Source of the DNA: Carboxylicivirga fragile
Lineage (GTDB): Bacteria > Bacteroidota > Bacteroidia > Bacteroidales > Marinilabiliaceae
Assembly (NCBI GenBank): GCA_025499625.1
Contig: JAFMVD010000032.1
Coordinates: 1-64,000 of the forward strand
Direction: 5' to 3'
Length of the DNA: 64,000 nt
Part shown: in pieces, positions 8,486 through 17,400 of the stretch
Layout of the letters: every line of letters begins with the position of its first letter
How positions within the stretch are numbered: the first letter of the stretch is position 1
Notes under the pieces: generated by a model
Told to the model about the DNA's origin: nothing
What the model saw: the letters and a program-made list of their open reading frames with translations, nothing else
Database searches by the model: none
Made by a program: the position numbers and the translations under genes

Positions 8486-11400
8486 ATGAGATACATTCTG
8501 CTAGTAAGCATGCTATGCACATGGTTTGGCTTACATTTAAGTACTGCGCAAAACTATAACTTCAAGCAATACTCTTTGGAAGAAGGTCTTCCTCAGTCTG
8601 AGATATATGCCTTGGCTGAAGATCAGTTTGGTTATTTGTGGATCGGTACGAATGGAGGCGGTTTGTGTCGTTTCGATGGTAAAAGTTTTGACATCTATAC
8701 GATTGAAGACGGTTTGCAAGACAACATTATTTCAGGTTTGCATCACGATGAAAATTACGACCTATGGATTGGTACACCAAAGGGCATTCAGAAATTTGAT
8801 GGTGAAAAATTTACGTCAATCATTCATTCAGATACTACTTATTTCGCAGATGATATAAGTTTTGCAGAGAACAATAATGGCACGCTTTGGTGCGAAGCTC
8901 GATTAAAGTCGGGCGAACGTGTTCTTTATGAAATTAAAAATGAAAAGATCTCAAATCTTTACGACCGCTATTCTAGTATCTTCAATAAGGGAAATGGAGC
9001 CTTTAGAATAATCCCCAACAATAAAGGTGGTATGTTAATTGGAAGTAGGGATGATCTTTTTTTATTAAAGAATGACTCCATTAGGCCTTACCGTTTTAAT
9101 ACGGATATTGAGAAAAATCGCCTTAAATATCCCTTGTTCGTTGATAACCAAGGCGCATTATGGGCAATGTTATTTGGTGAAGATGAGCCAAAACTTGTAA
9201 TACATAAACAAGGAAAAGGAATAAAAAACATCAAACTTCCTGATTATGCCAAAGGTAAACTTATTTTTGATGGATACGAAGATAGAAATGGGCAGTATTG
9301 GTTCATACTTGAATCGGGTGGGTTATTGAATCTTAATAAGAAGGGATGGCGACTGTTTAATAAAGAGAATGGCTTGCCCATTAATACAATCTACAAAACG
9401 CTTCAGGATGCGGAAGGCAATATATGGCTTGGAACCCTAGGTGCTGGATTGGTGCGTTATGGAGGTGATTTATTTTTATCACTTGATAAAAACAATGGGC
9501 TAACTGATAACATTATTCGTTCCATATTTCAAGACTCAAAAGGGAAATATTATTTTGGAGATGGTGATGGAGGTATTAATATTCTGAATAAAGGAAATCT
9601 TACTACCTATCCTAAAAATTCTCTAGGTGATTTTTCATTTATTGGCGATTTTTTCGAGCAAAAGAATGGTGATATCTTGTTGTCGACCAACACAGGCCTT
9701 TGGAAATTAAAATATGGAAAAATTACTAGTGTCAATAGTCAATTTGGATGGAATAGAGACATTCCATTAAACGATATTAAGGCACAAAAAGATACCGTTT
9801 TTATATCAACAATGGGCTTTGGTCTTATCAAGAGCATTAATGGTAAAGCCACTTTTTACAACACCTATAACTCTGATATTCTTGATAATAACATTCAGGA
9901 TATTTTCATTGATTCGAAGGAACGTATTTGGTTATCGTCAACTAGAGGAATTACCTTATACGAAAATGGTAAGTTCACTCAATTTACCGAAGGGCACGAG
10001 CTGTCATCTTCGTATGTTTTACAGGCTGCGGAAGACAAAGCTGGGAATATTTGGTTTGCAGCATTTACAAAAGGCTTAATCAGATACGACAATAAAAATT
10101 GGAGTAGCTTTGGCGAATCGCACGGCCTCTCATCCAATAACATATACTCCGTACTAACCGATGCTAAAGGGAATATATGGGCAGGTGCACAAAATGGAGT
10201 TGATAAAATAAAAATTGCAACATCTGGTGAAGTTGTTTCTGTCAATAATTTTGATCGCCACGATGGATTTGTGGGCATTGAGAATAACAGTGGAGCCAAC
10301 TTACGAGATAACAACAACAACTTATGGTTTGGAACAGTTAAGGGTGTTATGCGCTATAATCCTGGCGAGCAAAAAATCAATTACCTGCCTCCACCAGTTT
10401 ATATCCGAAATATTGAACTGGCCAACAAACAACCAGATTGGAAAAGTGAAACTTTCAATAGCTCTTACGATTCCATAGTACCTTGGTTTGGCATTCCCGA
10501 CCACCTTAAACTAACAAAGTCACAGAATAATATCTCTTTCGCTTTTGATGCTTTATGTTATTCGGTTCCTGAAAAAGTAGTCTTTAAATGGCGTTTAGAG
10601 CCCATTGAAAGTGAATGGATCGAAGGAAAAGACAACAAGGTAACGTATCCTTCTTTACCTCCTGGCGATTACACATTTAGAGTTAAGGCAGCTAACAATA
10701 GTGGCATTTGGAATGACGAAGGCATATTCTATAATTTCAGTATTCACCCTGCTTGGTACCAAACAACCATTTTTCGTATCATTCTGGTACTTCTATTTAT
10801 TGGCATTGCCTTTTTACTAATTTTCGTTTGGAATAGTAAGATACGCACTTTGCGTTTCGAAATGGAAATGTTGGTGCATTCAAAAACCAAAGAGCTGGAA
10901 AAGTCGAAGAATGAAATTGAAGAAAAAAACACCGAACTCGAAAGTCAGAAAAAGAAAATAACGGATCAGGCCGAATCAATTAGTGCGTCCTTAAAAGACC
11001 TTGAGAAACTAACAGATATCGGTAAAAATCTTACCGCCAATTTATCGGGTGAGAAAATATTTGATTTGGTGTATCAAGCTACCAGCGAGATAATGGATAC
11101 CTATCTATTTGGTTTAGGCTTGTTCAATGCTGAAACCAATACCCTCGATTTTCAGAATGTTAATTTGAGTGGCGAACGTATGCCATTCATTACATTTCCT
11201 GTTGATGACCTTGATAGGCTTTCTATTAATTGTTTCGTAAACGATAGGGAGATCTTTATTGGAGATCTTGAGAAGGAGTACAAAAATTTCTCAAAAGAAG
11301 TACGTCCTACACCTGGAGATATTAACAGTCAGTCTGTCATATTTATTCCGATTAAAGTTAGCGACAAACCTTTTGGAGTGCTCACTGTTCAGAGTGCCGA

Positions 11401-12265
11401 AACAAATGCCTATACCAATTATCATTTGAACTTCATGCGTAATATTGGTATATATACAAGTATTGCTCTTGAAAATGCAGATGCTTTTGAACAAGTTGCC
11501 AAGCAGAAAGACTCATTGGAAGCGGCTAATAAAAGCATCCTTAATCAAAAGGAATCCATTGAGATTCAACGCGACAATATTAATGAACTCCATAAAGAAA
11601 ACTTGCATTTAATAGCCTTGTTCACAAGCGAACTTGATAACCCACTTACCTCTTCGTTGAAACTCATTAACAGCATTAAAAATGGAGAAACAATAAGTGA
11701 AAAGCAATGTGCAAAATCTTTGCATCAAGTTTCTGAAGCCCTATGGCAGATCAAAAATATGATGAATCAGGTTGGTGAGATTAAACGCTTGGACCAGGAA
11801 GGTTTCCAAATCAGTACATCGCCTGTTCCTGTGCTTTCTCTCTTTCAAGAAGTAATGTCTCAATTTCAAGCTGACATTGATAACAAAGCCCTTACCATTA
11901 AATGGAATGTGGATGACATTATTGTGGATACTGATTATTCTATACTAGAGAAAGTTATCTCAAATTTAATCTCCAATGCCATTAATTTCTCCGAAGAAAA
12001 TGCCAGTATCGATCTTAGTGCATTTAACAGTGCTGAAAATGTAGAAATCAGAATTAAAGATACAGGCTCTGGTATTGCCGAAGAGGCACTCAAAAATGTA
12101 TTTAGTAAGTTTAATCAACTGAGCATTAATAGTGGCGATGGCAAAGTTCTTTCTGGTTTCGGGTTGTACATAGTTAAGCGCTATATTGATGGCCTAGGAG
12201 GTGATATTAAATGCGAAAGTATAGTTGGAATTGGGACTACCTTTATTCTTCATCTACCAAAATAA
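8486..12265 (+). CDS. Two-component-type propeller sensor with GAF and histidine kinase-like domains
   Basis: 1259-residue sensor. Signal peptide at about 1-21; two seven-bladed-type propeller regions of Reg_prop repeats (recurring LWIGT/IWLGT and W.GT motifs) at about 25-650; Y_Y_Y domain at about 690-755; one transmembrane helix at about 760-782; coiled coil; GAF domain at about 855-1000; second coiled coil; DHp-like region from about 1035; HATPase with N box (SNLISNAINFS), G1 (DTGSGI) and G2 (GFGLYIVK). There is no AraC or receiver domain at the C terminus. The H-box reads TSELDNPLTS, with Ser1048 where the phospho-acceptor His normally stands, so classical autophosphorylation looks impossible. 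The external ligand is unknown; many relatives sense glycans. It stands alone between a terminator and the peptidase gene. Confidence 0.82.
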   Translation: MRYILLVSMLCTWFGLHLSTAQNYNFKQYSLEEGLPQSEIYALAEDQFGYLWIGTNGGGLCRFDGKSFDIYTIEDGLQDNIISGLHHDENYDLWIGTPKGIQKFDGEKFTSIIHSDTTYFADDISFAENNNGTLWCEARLKSGERVLYEIKNEKISNLYDRYSSIFNKGNGAFRIIPNNKGGMLIGSRDDLFLLKNDSIRPYRFNTDIEKNRLKYPLFVDNQGALWAMLFGEDEPKLVIHKQGKGIKNIKLPDYAKGKLIFDGYEDRNGQYWFILESGGLLNLNKKGWRLFNKENGLPINTIYKTLQDAEGNIWLGTLGAGLVRYGGDLFLSLDKNNGLTDNIIRSIFQDSKGKYYFGDGDGGINILNKGNLTTYPKNSLGDFSFIGDFFEQKNGDILLSTNTGLWKLKYGKITSVNSQFGWNRDIPLNDIKAQKDTVFISTMGFGLIKSINGKATFYNTYNSDILDNNIQDIFIDSKERIWLSSTRGITLYENGKFTQFTEGHELSSSYVLQAAEDKAGNIWFAAFTKGLIRYDNKNWSSFGESHGLSSNNIYSVLTDAKGNIWAGAQNGVDKIKIATSGEVVSVNNFDRHDGFVGIENNSGANLRDNNNNLWFGTVKGVMRYNPGEQKINYLPPPVYIRNIELANKQPDWKSETFNSSYDSIVPWFGIPDHLKLTKSQNNISFAFDALCYSVPEKVVFKWRLEPIESEWIEGKDNKVTYPSLPPGDYTFRVKAANNSGIWNDEGIFYNFSIHPAWYQTTIFRIILVLLFIGIAFLLIFVWNSKIRTLRFEMEMLVHSKTKELEKSKNEIEEKNTELESQKKKITDQAESISASLKDLEKLTDIGKNLTANLSGEKIFDLVYQATSEIMDTYLFGLGLFNAETNTLDFQNVNLSGERMPFITFPVDDLDRLSINCFVNDREIFIGDLEKEYKNFSKEVRPTPGDINSQSVIFIPIKVSDKPFGVLTVQSAETNAYTNYHLNFMRNIGIYTSIALENADAFEQVAKQKDSLEAANKSILNQKESIEIQRDNINELHKENLHLIALFTSELDNPLTSSLKLINSIKNGETISEKQCAKSLHQVSEALWQIKNMMNQVGEIKRLDQEGFQISTSPVPVLSLFQEVMSQFQADIDNKALTIKWNVDDIIVDTDYSILEKVISNLISNAINFSEENASIDLSAFNSAENVEIRIKDTGSGIAEEALKNVFSKFNQLSINSGDGKVLSGFGLYIVKRYIDGLGGDIKCESIVGIGTTFILHLPK

Positions 12266-12316
12266 AATTTGGCAACATTTTTGATAATGCTTAGCGAAAC
12301 AATAAAAAGTTAAGCT

Positions 12317-13021
12317 ATGTTTTCAATGCCATTATTAATTATATTTCTATTCTTTCTTGTTCTAAGTTGGGCAGTTAGCTCAAAGCTAAAAAGTAAATTC
12401 AAAGCCTATTCTAAAATTCCAATAAATTTTGGAATGACAGGAAAAGAAGTTGCTGAGAAGATGTTACGCCAAAATGGCTTACTGAATGTTCAGGTTAATG
12501 CGGTAAAAGGAACGTTAAGTGATCATTATAATCCAAGTAATCGCACCATTAATTTAAGCCCTGAGGTTTACCATGGACGAAGCGTGGCTTCAGCAGCTGT
12601 TGCGGCACACGAAACAGGTCATGCTATCCAACATGCCAACAGTTATTCATTACTCGAATTTCGCTCCGCATTAGTACCCTTGCAGAACGTAAGTGCCAAG
12701 GTACTTAACTTCTTATTCATTGCACTGTTTGTAGGAGCAATGGCATTGCCAGGTATGATAAGTTATAATTTGGCACTTCAAATCATTATTGTTTGCTATA
12801 GTATTTTTACTTTAGCAGCCATTGTAACTTTACCTGTTGAAATTGATGCAAGTAGAAGAGCATTAGCCTGGTTAGATACGGCTAGCATAACAAGTCAAGA
12901 TACGCATGCTAAGGCTAAAGATGCTTTAAAATGGGCTGCTTATACTTATGTAGTAGCTGCTTTGTCGGCATTGGCAACCCTTTTGTATTATGTCATGTTG
13001 ATTGTTGGCGGAAGAGATTAA
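12317..13021 (+). CDS. YugP-like zinc metallopeptidase
   Basis: Membrane zinc peptidase of the Zn_peptidase_2 (YugP) family. An N-terminal helix is at about 3-20, the zinc motif HETGH (HExxH) follows in VAAHETGHAIQH at about residues 95-106, and then there are three hydrophobic segments (about 130-150, 155-175, 210-230). At 234 residues it is of normal family length. The physiological substrate is not established for the family, to my knowledge. It is followed by a good terminator at 13043, so it closes the plus-strand block that starts the window. Confidence 0.8.
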   Translation: MFSMPLLIIFLFFLVLSWAVSSKLKSKFKAYSKIPINFGMTGKEVAEKMLRQNGLLNVQVNAVKGTLSDHYNPSNRTINLSPEVYHGRSVASAAVAAHETGHAIQHANSYSLLEFRSALVPLQNVSAKVLNFLFIALFVGAMALPGMISYNLALQIIIVCYSIFTLAAIVTLPVEIDASRRALAWLDTASITSQDTHAKAKDALKWAAYTYVVAALSALATLLYYVMLIVGGRD

Positions 13022-13042
13022 ATTTTATAACAATTATGAATC

Positions 13043-13077
13043 ATGGATAATTGGGCACTTTCAGTTATCCATTTTTT
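13043..13077 (+). terminator. Intrinsic terminator after zinc peptidase gene
   Basis: 8-bp perfect stem ATGGATAA/TTATCCAT (13043-13050 with 13065-13072) with a 14-nt loop, followed by TTTTT. Confidence 0.65.
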
Positions 13078-13159
13078 ATGATTCGCAATATTGTAAAGGG
13101 TGTTTGTATAACATACCTTGCTCTTTGGTAACCACATGACCATGAGGTTTCATTAGCCA

Positions 13160-13855
13160 TTAGTGGCTCGTAATTTCTTTCTTAAAGTTGCGAATTAAAT
13201 CTTCCAATTTCTTTTTATTCTCAAAGAATTCATTCTCAGCCTTGTTATTCCAGAATGTATATTCACTAATTATTTGAGATATAACATGCTTTCCTCCAAA
13301 GAGCCAATCCTGGTCACGTTTTGTAGTATATACTTTTACTTTTCCCTTGGAGGTAATTTCTCCTTCTAATTTAGTTGGTACTCTATTGAATAGAGCATAG
13401 TCTGTCGAACTTTTTGTTAAGGTGATATTACCAAGACAATCAATGTTTCCGTCGAATGAAGATGGAAACGAATATTCTGAGAAGAAATTTAAAATTGGAA
13501 AGTTTGTTTTCTTTACGTAACAGTAAATGTGACCATTCCTGTGTAGTCTACCCTTCAATTCTGTGGCGTGAGTGCCTGTTAATGACATTTGTTGCGCTGT
13601 TGTCTTGAAAACAAGGTTTCCATTCTTTAATAGTTCATAGCTTTTATTCGCAAGTACATTAAAATCGTTGTTTTCAATGAGTAATCGGCGAGCTATTAAC
13701 TTGTTAAGTTCTGTATCTATTTCAGTATGCTTTTTCTTTAATCTTACTATTGTAGTGCGCGGCATTCTGATTTTCTCGTATTTGGATATTTTTGTTGCAA
13801 GCTTTTTAAGCTTACTATCAATCTTAGTTATTTTTTTGTTTTTAATTTCCACCAT
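13160..13855 (-). CDS. Hypothetical coiled-coil protein
   Basis: I do not recognise the family. The 231-residue product is lysine-rich. It begins with a predicted coiled coil (about 5-60, alternating K/I/L/E), has a middle region rich in beta-type residues with isolated cysteines (about 75-190), and ends in another charged helix (about 195-228). There is no signal peptide or membrane helix. It sits on the minus strand between the peptidase terminator and the toxin-antitoxin pair, in what looks like an accessory insertion between conserved gene blocks. Function unknown; the open frame itself is well supported by length and composition. Confidence 0.55.
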   Translation of the reverse strand: MVEIKNKKITKIDSKLKKLATKISKYEKIRMPRTTIVRLKKKHTEIDTELNKLIARRLLIENNDFNVLANKSYELLKNGNLVFKTTAQQMSLTGTHATELKGRLHRNGHIYCYVKKTNFPILNFFSEYSFPSSFDGNIDCLGNITLTKSSTDYALFNRVPTKLEGEITSKGKVKVYTTKRDQDWLFGGKHVISQIISEYTFWNNKAENEFFENKKKLEDLIRNFKKEITSH

Positions 13856-13988
13856 GTTTATCTGTCTTGTTCAGTGATTACGATCTGTACTTATAAGGTG
13901 CATGGGCTAATTTGTGACACATACTACCGAAACTGTATTTAGCCCCGCGTTTGGTTTTAAATTTCCATTTTATAAAGTCAGATGAACG

Positions 13989-14078
13989 ATTGGGTGTTGT
14001 TTATCGAAATTGCGAACATTCCAGAATACACTGACTCCCTTATATGCTCTATCACGGTTCATTGGGTGTAGTTTTTAT
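13989..14078. repeat. Direct repeat ATTGGGTGTWGTTTWT flanking toxin gene end
   Basis: Two direct copies at 13989-14004 and 14061-14078 (with a TT insertion). The second overlaps the toxin stop codon. A nearby inverted repeat GGGCTAA/TTAGCCC (13914-13920 with 13939-13945) may form a hairpin. The pattern recalls gene-cassette ends but does not fit an attC consensus. The gap 13856-14074 holds no gene I can support. Confidence 0.4.
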
Positions 14079-14374
14079 TCCGTTATTCTATTCTTTAAGT
14101 CCATTTGCTCATGCAGAATTCTTGTTATTTCAATCGGATTGTCTATAGATTTGCGGTAAAAAATAATGTGTCGATTTACTTTTAATCCAAATAATTCAGA
14201 GTTTATTTCAGTGTAATTTGTTCCAAGTTCAGGGTTATCAGCAATGTCTTGGCAACTACTTAGAAGAATGTCATAATATTTGTCAGCTTGATATTCAGAC
14301 CAAGTATCAAATGTGTAATCCCAAATATTATTTAAATCTATTACAGCCTTATTAGTCAATTCGTATTTAGCCAT
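14075..14374 (-). CDS. ParE/RelE-superfamily toxin
   Basis: Toxin of a type II toxin-antitoxin pair. The 99-residue product has the ParE-type fold signature: helical N terminus (YELTNKAVIDLNNIWDYT), central NPELGTNY, then the strand motif HIIFYRKS and C-terminal ITRILHEQMDL. ParE toxins act on DNA gyrase while RelE toxins cut mRNA on the ribosome; the ILHEQMD ending is typical of the ParE side. The start overlaps the antitoxin stop by 8 bp, as is usual for translational coupling. It may stabilise a locus or act in stress or phage response; which is unknown. Confidence 0.85.
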   Translation of the reverse strand: MAKYELTNKAVIDLNNIWDYTFDTWSEYQADKYYDILLSSCQDIADNPELGTNYTEINSELFGLKVNRHIIFYRKSIDNPIEITRILHEQMDLKNRITE

Positions 14375-14615
14375 TCCTTCTCTTTTGAGCTTTTAATTCC
14401 GCAAGATTTTTTTTGGGGTCAAAATCATGAGCAATTCCACTATCAACACCTTCTTGGATAGCATTTCTTAAAGCAATAGCTTTACTTTCCTCATTTTCTA
14501 GAAGTCTTAGCCCTGCACGAATAACTTCGCTAACATTTTTATAACGACCAGCAGATACTTGAGTCTGTACGAACTGGTCAAAATAATTTCCGAGTGATAT
14601 TGAGGTATTTTTCAT
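14367..14615 (-). CDS. ParD/CopG-type antitoxin
   Basis: Antitoxin partner of the ParE-like toxin. The ribbon-helix-helix N terminus MKNTSISLGNYFDQFVQTQV is followed by GRYKNVSEVIRAGLRLLE, the classic ParD signature (residues about 25-42), then an acidic C-terminal tail that would wrap the toxin. I place the start at 14615 (82 residues). The longer frame to 14702 would add 29 residues not seen in ParD and would run through the promoter/operator. The operator at 14636-14652 suggests autoregulation. Confidence 0.88.
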   Translation of the reverse strand: MKNTSISLGNYFDQFVQTQVSAGRYKNVSEVIRAGLRLLENEESKAIALRNAIQEGVDSGIAHDFDPKKNLAELKAQKRRNG

Positions 14616-14630
14616 TTTCCATTTTTTTAT

Positions 14631-14660
14631 CAAAATTACCAAAAATTGGTAAAAACCCAA
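14631..14660 (-). promoter_or_regulatory. Promoter of the parDE-type operon
   Basis: TTG (-33, 14658-14660), then exactly 19 bp, then TAATTTTG (-7, 14631-14638): a close fit to the Bacteroidota TTG-N19-TAnnTTTG promoter. It lies 16 bp before the antitoxin start. Confidence 0.6.
14636..14652. promoter_or_regulatory. Palindromic operator over the -7 box
   Basis: Perfect 17-bp palindrome TTACCAA-AAA-TTGGTAA overlapping the -7 box of the antitoxin promoter. ParD-type ribbon-helix-helix proteins repress their own promoters at such sites, so this is the probable autoregulatory operator. Confidence 0.6.
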
Positions 14661-14716
14661 GCGTGTTTCTTTATTTAACAACAACTTATCAACATAAAGC
14701 ACTGCAAGGTATTTAC

Positions 14717-15439
14717 CTACTGATGATAGTAGTTGTAATCCTTTAAAACAGTGTTAAGAAACTCAGAAGCTGGCTGTTTGGTTTCTATACCCAATTTGCC
14801 TAACACAACATCTTTTGTTTTTAGAGCCAAAGGATGAGGTGCTCCTATTTCACTGTATTGATTGGTTCGTTCAGATAATAAAACCACTTCCTTGATGGTC
14901 TGTAAATCTGTATCGGATAACTTAAGTACCTCAGGGTATACAGGCTGATAGCCTTCTTCAAGCTCCATGTATGCCGTCTCATTCAAATCACCTTTCGCAT
15001 TAATCTTTAATACCGTAGTGCCAGCAGCCAAATCGCCAATACGTTGACCTTTTCCATTAATAATAACAGTTAAAAGACCTGCAACTCCATAGCTTAGAAG
15101 AAAATCAACAATTCTAAAAATCCAGCGGATAAAGCATACTCCAAAACTTAACTCGCCACCATCCTTCTTAATCACCTTTATTTTCATGATCATCTTTCCA
15201 AAAGTTTGACCATTCAAAAACAAATCACACAATAGGTTATAAAAGTAAATAGGCAGGCAAACAATTGAGAACCACCAATCAACATCACCAACGGTGTACT
15301 GTATAAGTAAGACCAAAATAAGGATATAACTTCCCTTAATAACCAAGTCGAGCAGATGTGCAAAAATACGATCGCCCACACTTGCTAACTGATAATCAAT
15401 ATCGACATTCTGGGTGGTGGAAATTTGTAGTTTCTCCAT
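14717..15439 (-). CDS. RDD-family membrane protein
   Basis: Integral membrane protein with the RDD domain: the family Arg/Asp motif region VGDRIFAHLLDLVIKG (about 18-33), hydrophobic segments at about 30-50, 60-80 and 115-140, and the FGKMIMKIKV/GKGQRIGDLAAGT conserved stretches. RDD proteins are poorly characterised; some are linked to ion transport. I use the Met at 15439 (240 residues), as the longer frame adds an atypical N terminus and crosses the -7 box. It is divergent from the SpoIIM-MoxR operon, a pairing that recurs in Bacteroidota, and probably belongs to the same system. Confidence 0.78.
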   Translation of the reverse strand: MEKLQISTTQNVDIDYQLASVGDRIFAHLLDLVIKGSYILILVLLIQYTVGDVDWWFSIVCLPIYFYNLLCDLFLNGQTFGKMIMKIKVIKKDGGELSFGVCFIRWIFRIVDFLLSYGVAGLLTVIINGKGQRIGDLAAGTTVLKINAKGDLNETAYMELEEGYQPVYPEVLKLSDTDLQTIKEVVLLSERTNQYSEIGAPHPLALKTKDVVLGKLGIETKQPASEFLNTVLKDYNYYHQ

Positions 15440-15478
15440 AATGGGCAAGGAAATTATAGGATTAGTGTATGACTTAAG

Positions 15479-15486
15479 CAAAAGTA
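15479..15486 (-). promoter_or_regulatory. -7 box of RDD gene
   Basis: Exact TAnnTTTG (TACTTTTG on the minus strand) 40 bp before the chosen RDD start; no clear -33 element. It supports the shorter start at 15439. Confidence 0.35.
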
Positions 15487-15548
15487 GCAAAATAAATTTT
15501 TTATGTGTAAAATTTTAATTTTATTCGTAGTGCTTTAGGCAAACCCCA

Positions 15549-16544
15549 ATGAAAGAAATAACCTTTATTAATCGAAATAAATCAAGGTGGACTCAATTCG
15601 AGCAACATCTCAAGAAACCCAACCTCATTGATCCGGATGAACTGGCCGATCAGTTTATTCAATTAACCGATGATTTGGCTTTCGCACGAACGTTCTATCC
15701 GCGCTCGCGTACATTGGCTTATCTCAATTCCTTATCGCAACAAACTCACCTGGAGGTTTATCGTAACAAACGCGAAAAAGGGAGTCGTATTCCACGTTTC
15801 TTTACAAAAGAGTTGCCTTTGGTTTTGCGATCAGCTCGTCCCTATTTTATCATTTCTTTTCTTGTATTCATGGCCGCTTGGTCCTTGGGAGTTGTTTCTG
15901 CACTTACCGACGATAGTTTTGTTCGCCTTATAATGGGCGATGCCTATGTGGATATGACACAGGATAATATTGAGAAGGGTGATCCGATGGCAGTATACAA
16001 TAAAATGGAACAAATGCCCATGTTTGTGGCCATCACGTTTAACAACGTGTTTGTATCATTTATGGTATTCCTCTTTGGTTTGCTAACGCCACTGGGTACA
16101 ATCTTTCAATTATTCCGAAATGGGGTAATGGTTGGGGCTTTTCAGGCCTTCTTTTTTCAAAAGAACCTGATGGGTATTTCAACATTGGCTATTATGATAC
16201 ATGGTACATTGGAATTATCAGCCATCGTATTGGCAGGAGGAGCTGGCATTATTCTAGGGAAATATTTATTATTTCCGGGCACCTATCCGCTTAAAGAATC
16301 ATTTGTATATGGCGTGAAAAAGGGAATAAAAATCATGCTTGGTTTAGTGCCGGTTTTTATTGTAGCGGGTTTTCTTGAAGGTTTTGTTACCCGTCATTAT
16401 AATAGTATGGAAACCTGGACAAATATCCTCATCATTGGCTTATCTTTACTTTTTATCATTTGGTACTTTTTTATATTACCCGAATTAAGCTATCGTAAAT
16501 ACATCAAACAAACATCAGAATATAATGAACGAATTGGACATTGA
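15549..16544 (+). CDS. SpoIIM/DUF95-family membrane protein
   Basis: Stage II sporulation M family integral membrane protein. Amphipathic cytoplasmic N terminus (about 1-95), then hydrophobic segments at about 100-120, 160-185, 190-225, 250-275 and 285-315. In sporulating Firmicutes SpoIIM works with SpoIIP/SpoIID in engulfment; homologues in non-sporulating Gram-negatives occur in MoxR/DUF58 clusters with unknown function. At 331 residues it is of normal length. It is the first gene of a tightly packed operon and overlaps the next gene by 20 bp. Confidence 0.82.
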   Translation: MKEITFINRNKSRWTQFEQHLKKPNLIDPDELADQFIQLTDDLAFARTFYPRSRTLAYLNSLSQQTHLEVYRNKREKGSRIPRFFTKELPLVLRSARPYFIISFLVFMAAWSLGVVSALTDDSFVRLIMGDAYVDMTQDNIEKGDPMAVYNKMEQMPMFVAITFNNVFVSFMVFLFGLLTPLGTIFQLFRNGVMVGAFQAFFFQKNLMGISTLAIMIHGTLELSAIVLAGGAGIILGKYLLFPGTYPLKESFVYGVKKGIKIMLGLVPVFIVAGFLEGFVTRHYNSMETWTNILIIGLSLLFIIWYFFILPELSYRKYIKQTSEYNERIGH

Positions 16545-17400
16545 AGTAAATAAACGTCGCGACTTTAGCGATGTTATAAACGTCACTTTTAAATTTATAA
16601 AGCAAGAGTTTAAACCTTTTTTTGGAACGATTGCGACTTATAGTATTATACCTATTATTGGAGCAAGTGTACTTGCTGTATTCTATACTACCGATTCGTT
16701 TCAGTTGTATTTTCAAGGATTAGTCGACAATAATTCATCCATCGCCACGCCCGATTTTGGTATGTATGGACTAATGATGTTAGTGTCGATGCTATGTTAC
16801 CTTATTGTGATGGGCATAAGCTATGAGTATCTTAATTTATACAATGAGCGTGGCAGGGGTAATTTCACAGGTGGAGATGTAGCCAGTGCTTTTGGGAAGA
16901 ACTTTTTGAGTTTAATAGCTTATTTCATAGTTGTCTATATCATTACAATTATAGCTTCCATTTTCTTTATCATTCCAGGAATTTATTTAGGTATCGTACT
17001 GTCTTTGATTTTTATGGTGAAAACAGTTGAGAACAAGGGTTTCTCACGCAACTGGAGTCGTTGTTTCGAACTAATAAAAGGTAACTGGTGGAACACATTT
17101 GGTTTATTAATTATCCTAAGCATTATCGTAGGAGTTTCATCTAGCATTTTCACAATGCCAACCATGATATACTCGTTTACCAAGGGAATAACAATGGCAC
17201 AAGGTGGTGAAGGTGAATTTGATAAAAAGATTATGATCGTGTTTTCACTCATATCAACTTTTGCTTCTTACATGATCTATTCTGTTATCTATTTGGGTAT
17301 TGGGTTTCAATATTACAGCCTTGCTGCCAGAGATAATAGTCAATCTATTCTTGAACGCATTAATAAAATTGGAGAAAGCGACACGAATGAAGTTCAGTAG
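16525..17400 (+). CDS. Polytopic membrane protein of MoxR/DUF58 cluster
   Basis: I do not recognise a named family with certainty; it resembles DUF4013/glycerophosphodiester-phosphodiesterase-type membrane domains. The 291 residues carry about six hydrophobic segments (near 30-55, 85-105, 130-160, 190-215, 235-260) with a glycine-bearing FFIIPGIYLGI motif, a common turn in this class. It overlaps the SpoIIM gene by 20 bp and the DUF4129 gene by 14 bp, which argues for coupled translation and a shared membrane complex. No enzyme motif is visible. Confidence 0.65.
   Translation: MNELDIEVNKRRDFSDVINVTFKFIKQEFKPFFGTIATYSIIPIIGASVLAVFYTTDSFQLYFQGLVDNNSSIATPDFGMYGLMMLVSMLCYLIVMGISYEYLNLYNERGRGNFTGGDVASAFGKNFLSLIAYFIVVYIITIIASIFFIIPGIYLGIVLSLIFMVKTVENKGFSRNWSRCFELIKGNWWNTFGLLIILSIIVGVSSSIFTMPTMIYSFTKGITMAQGGEGEFDKKIMIVFSLISTFASYMIYSVIYLGIGFQYYSLAARDNSQSILERINKIGESDTNEVQ

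Noticed and set aside
9979-10320. Antisense open frame of 113 codons inside the sensor gene
   Set aside because: It lies fully within a well-supported gene on the other strand and encodes no recognisable motif; a shadow frame.
13860-14080. Possible integron attC site
   Set aside because: No RYYYAAC/GTTRRRY inverted pair of proper spacing was found and no integrase is in the window. Kept only as a repeat observation.
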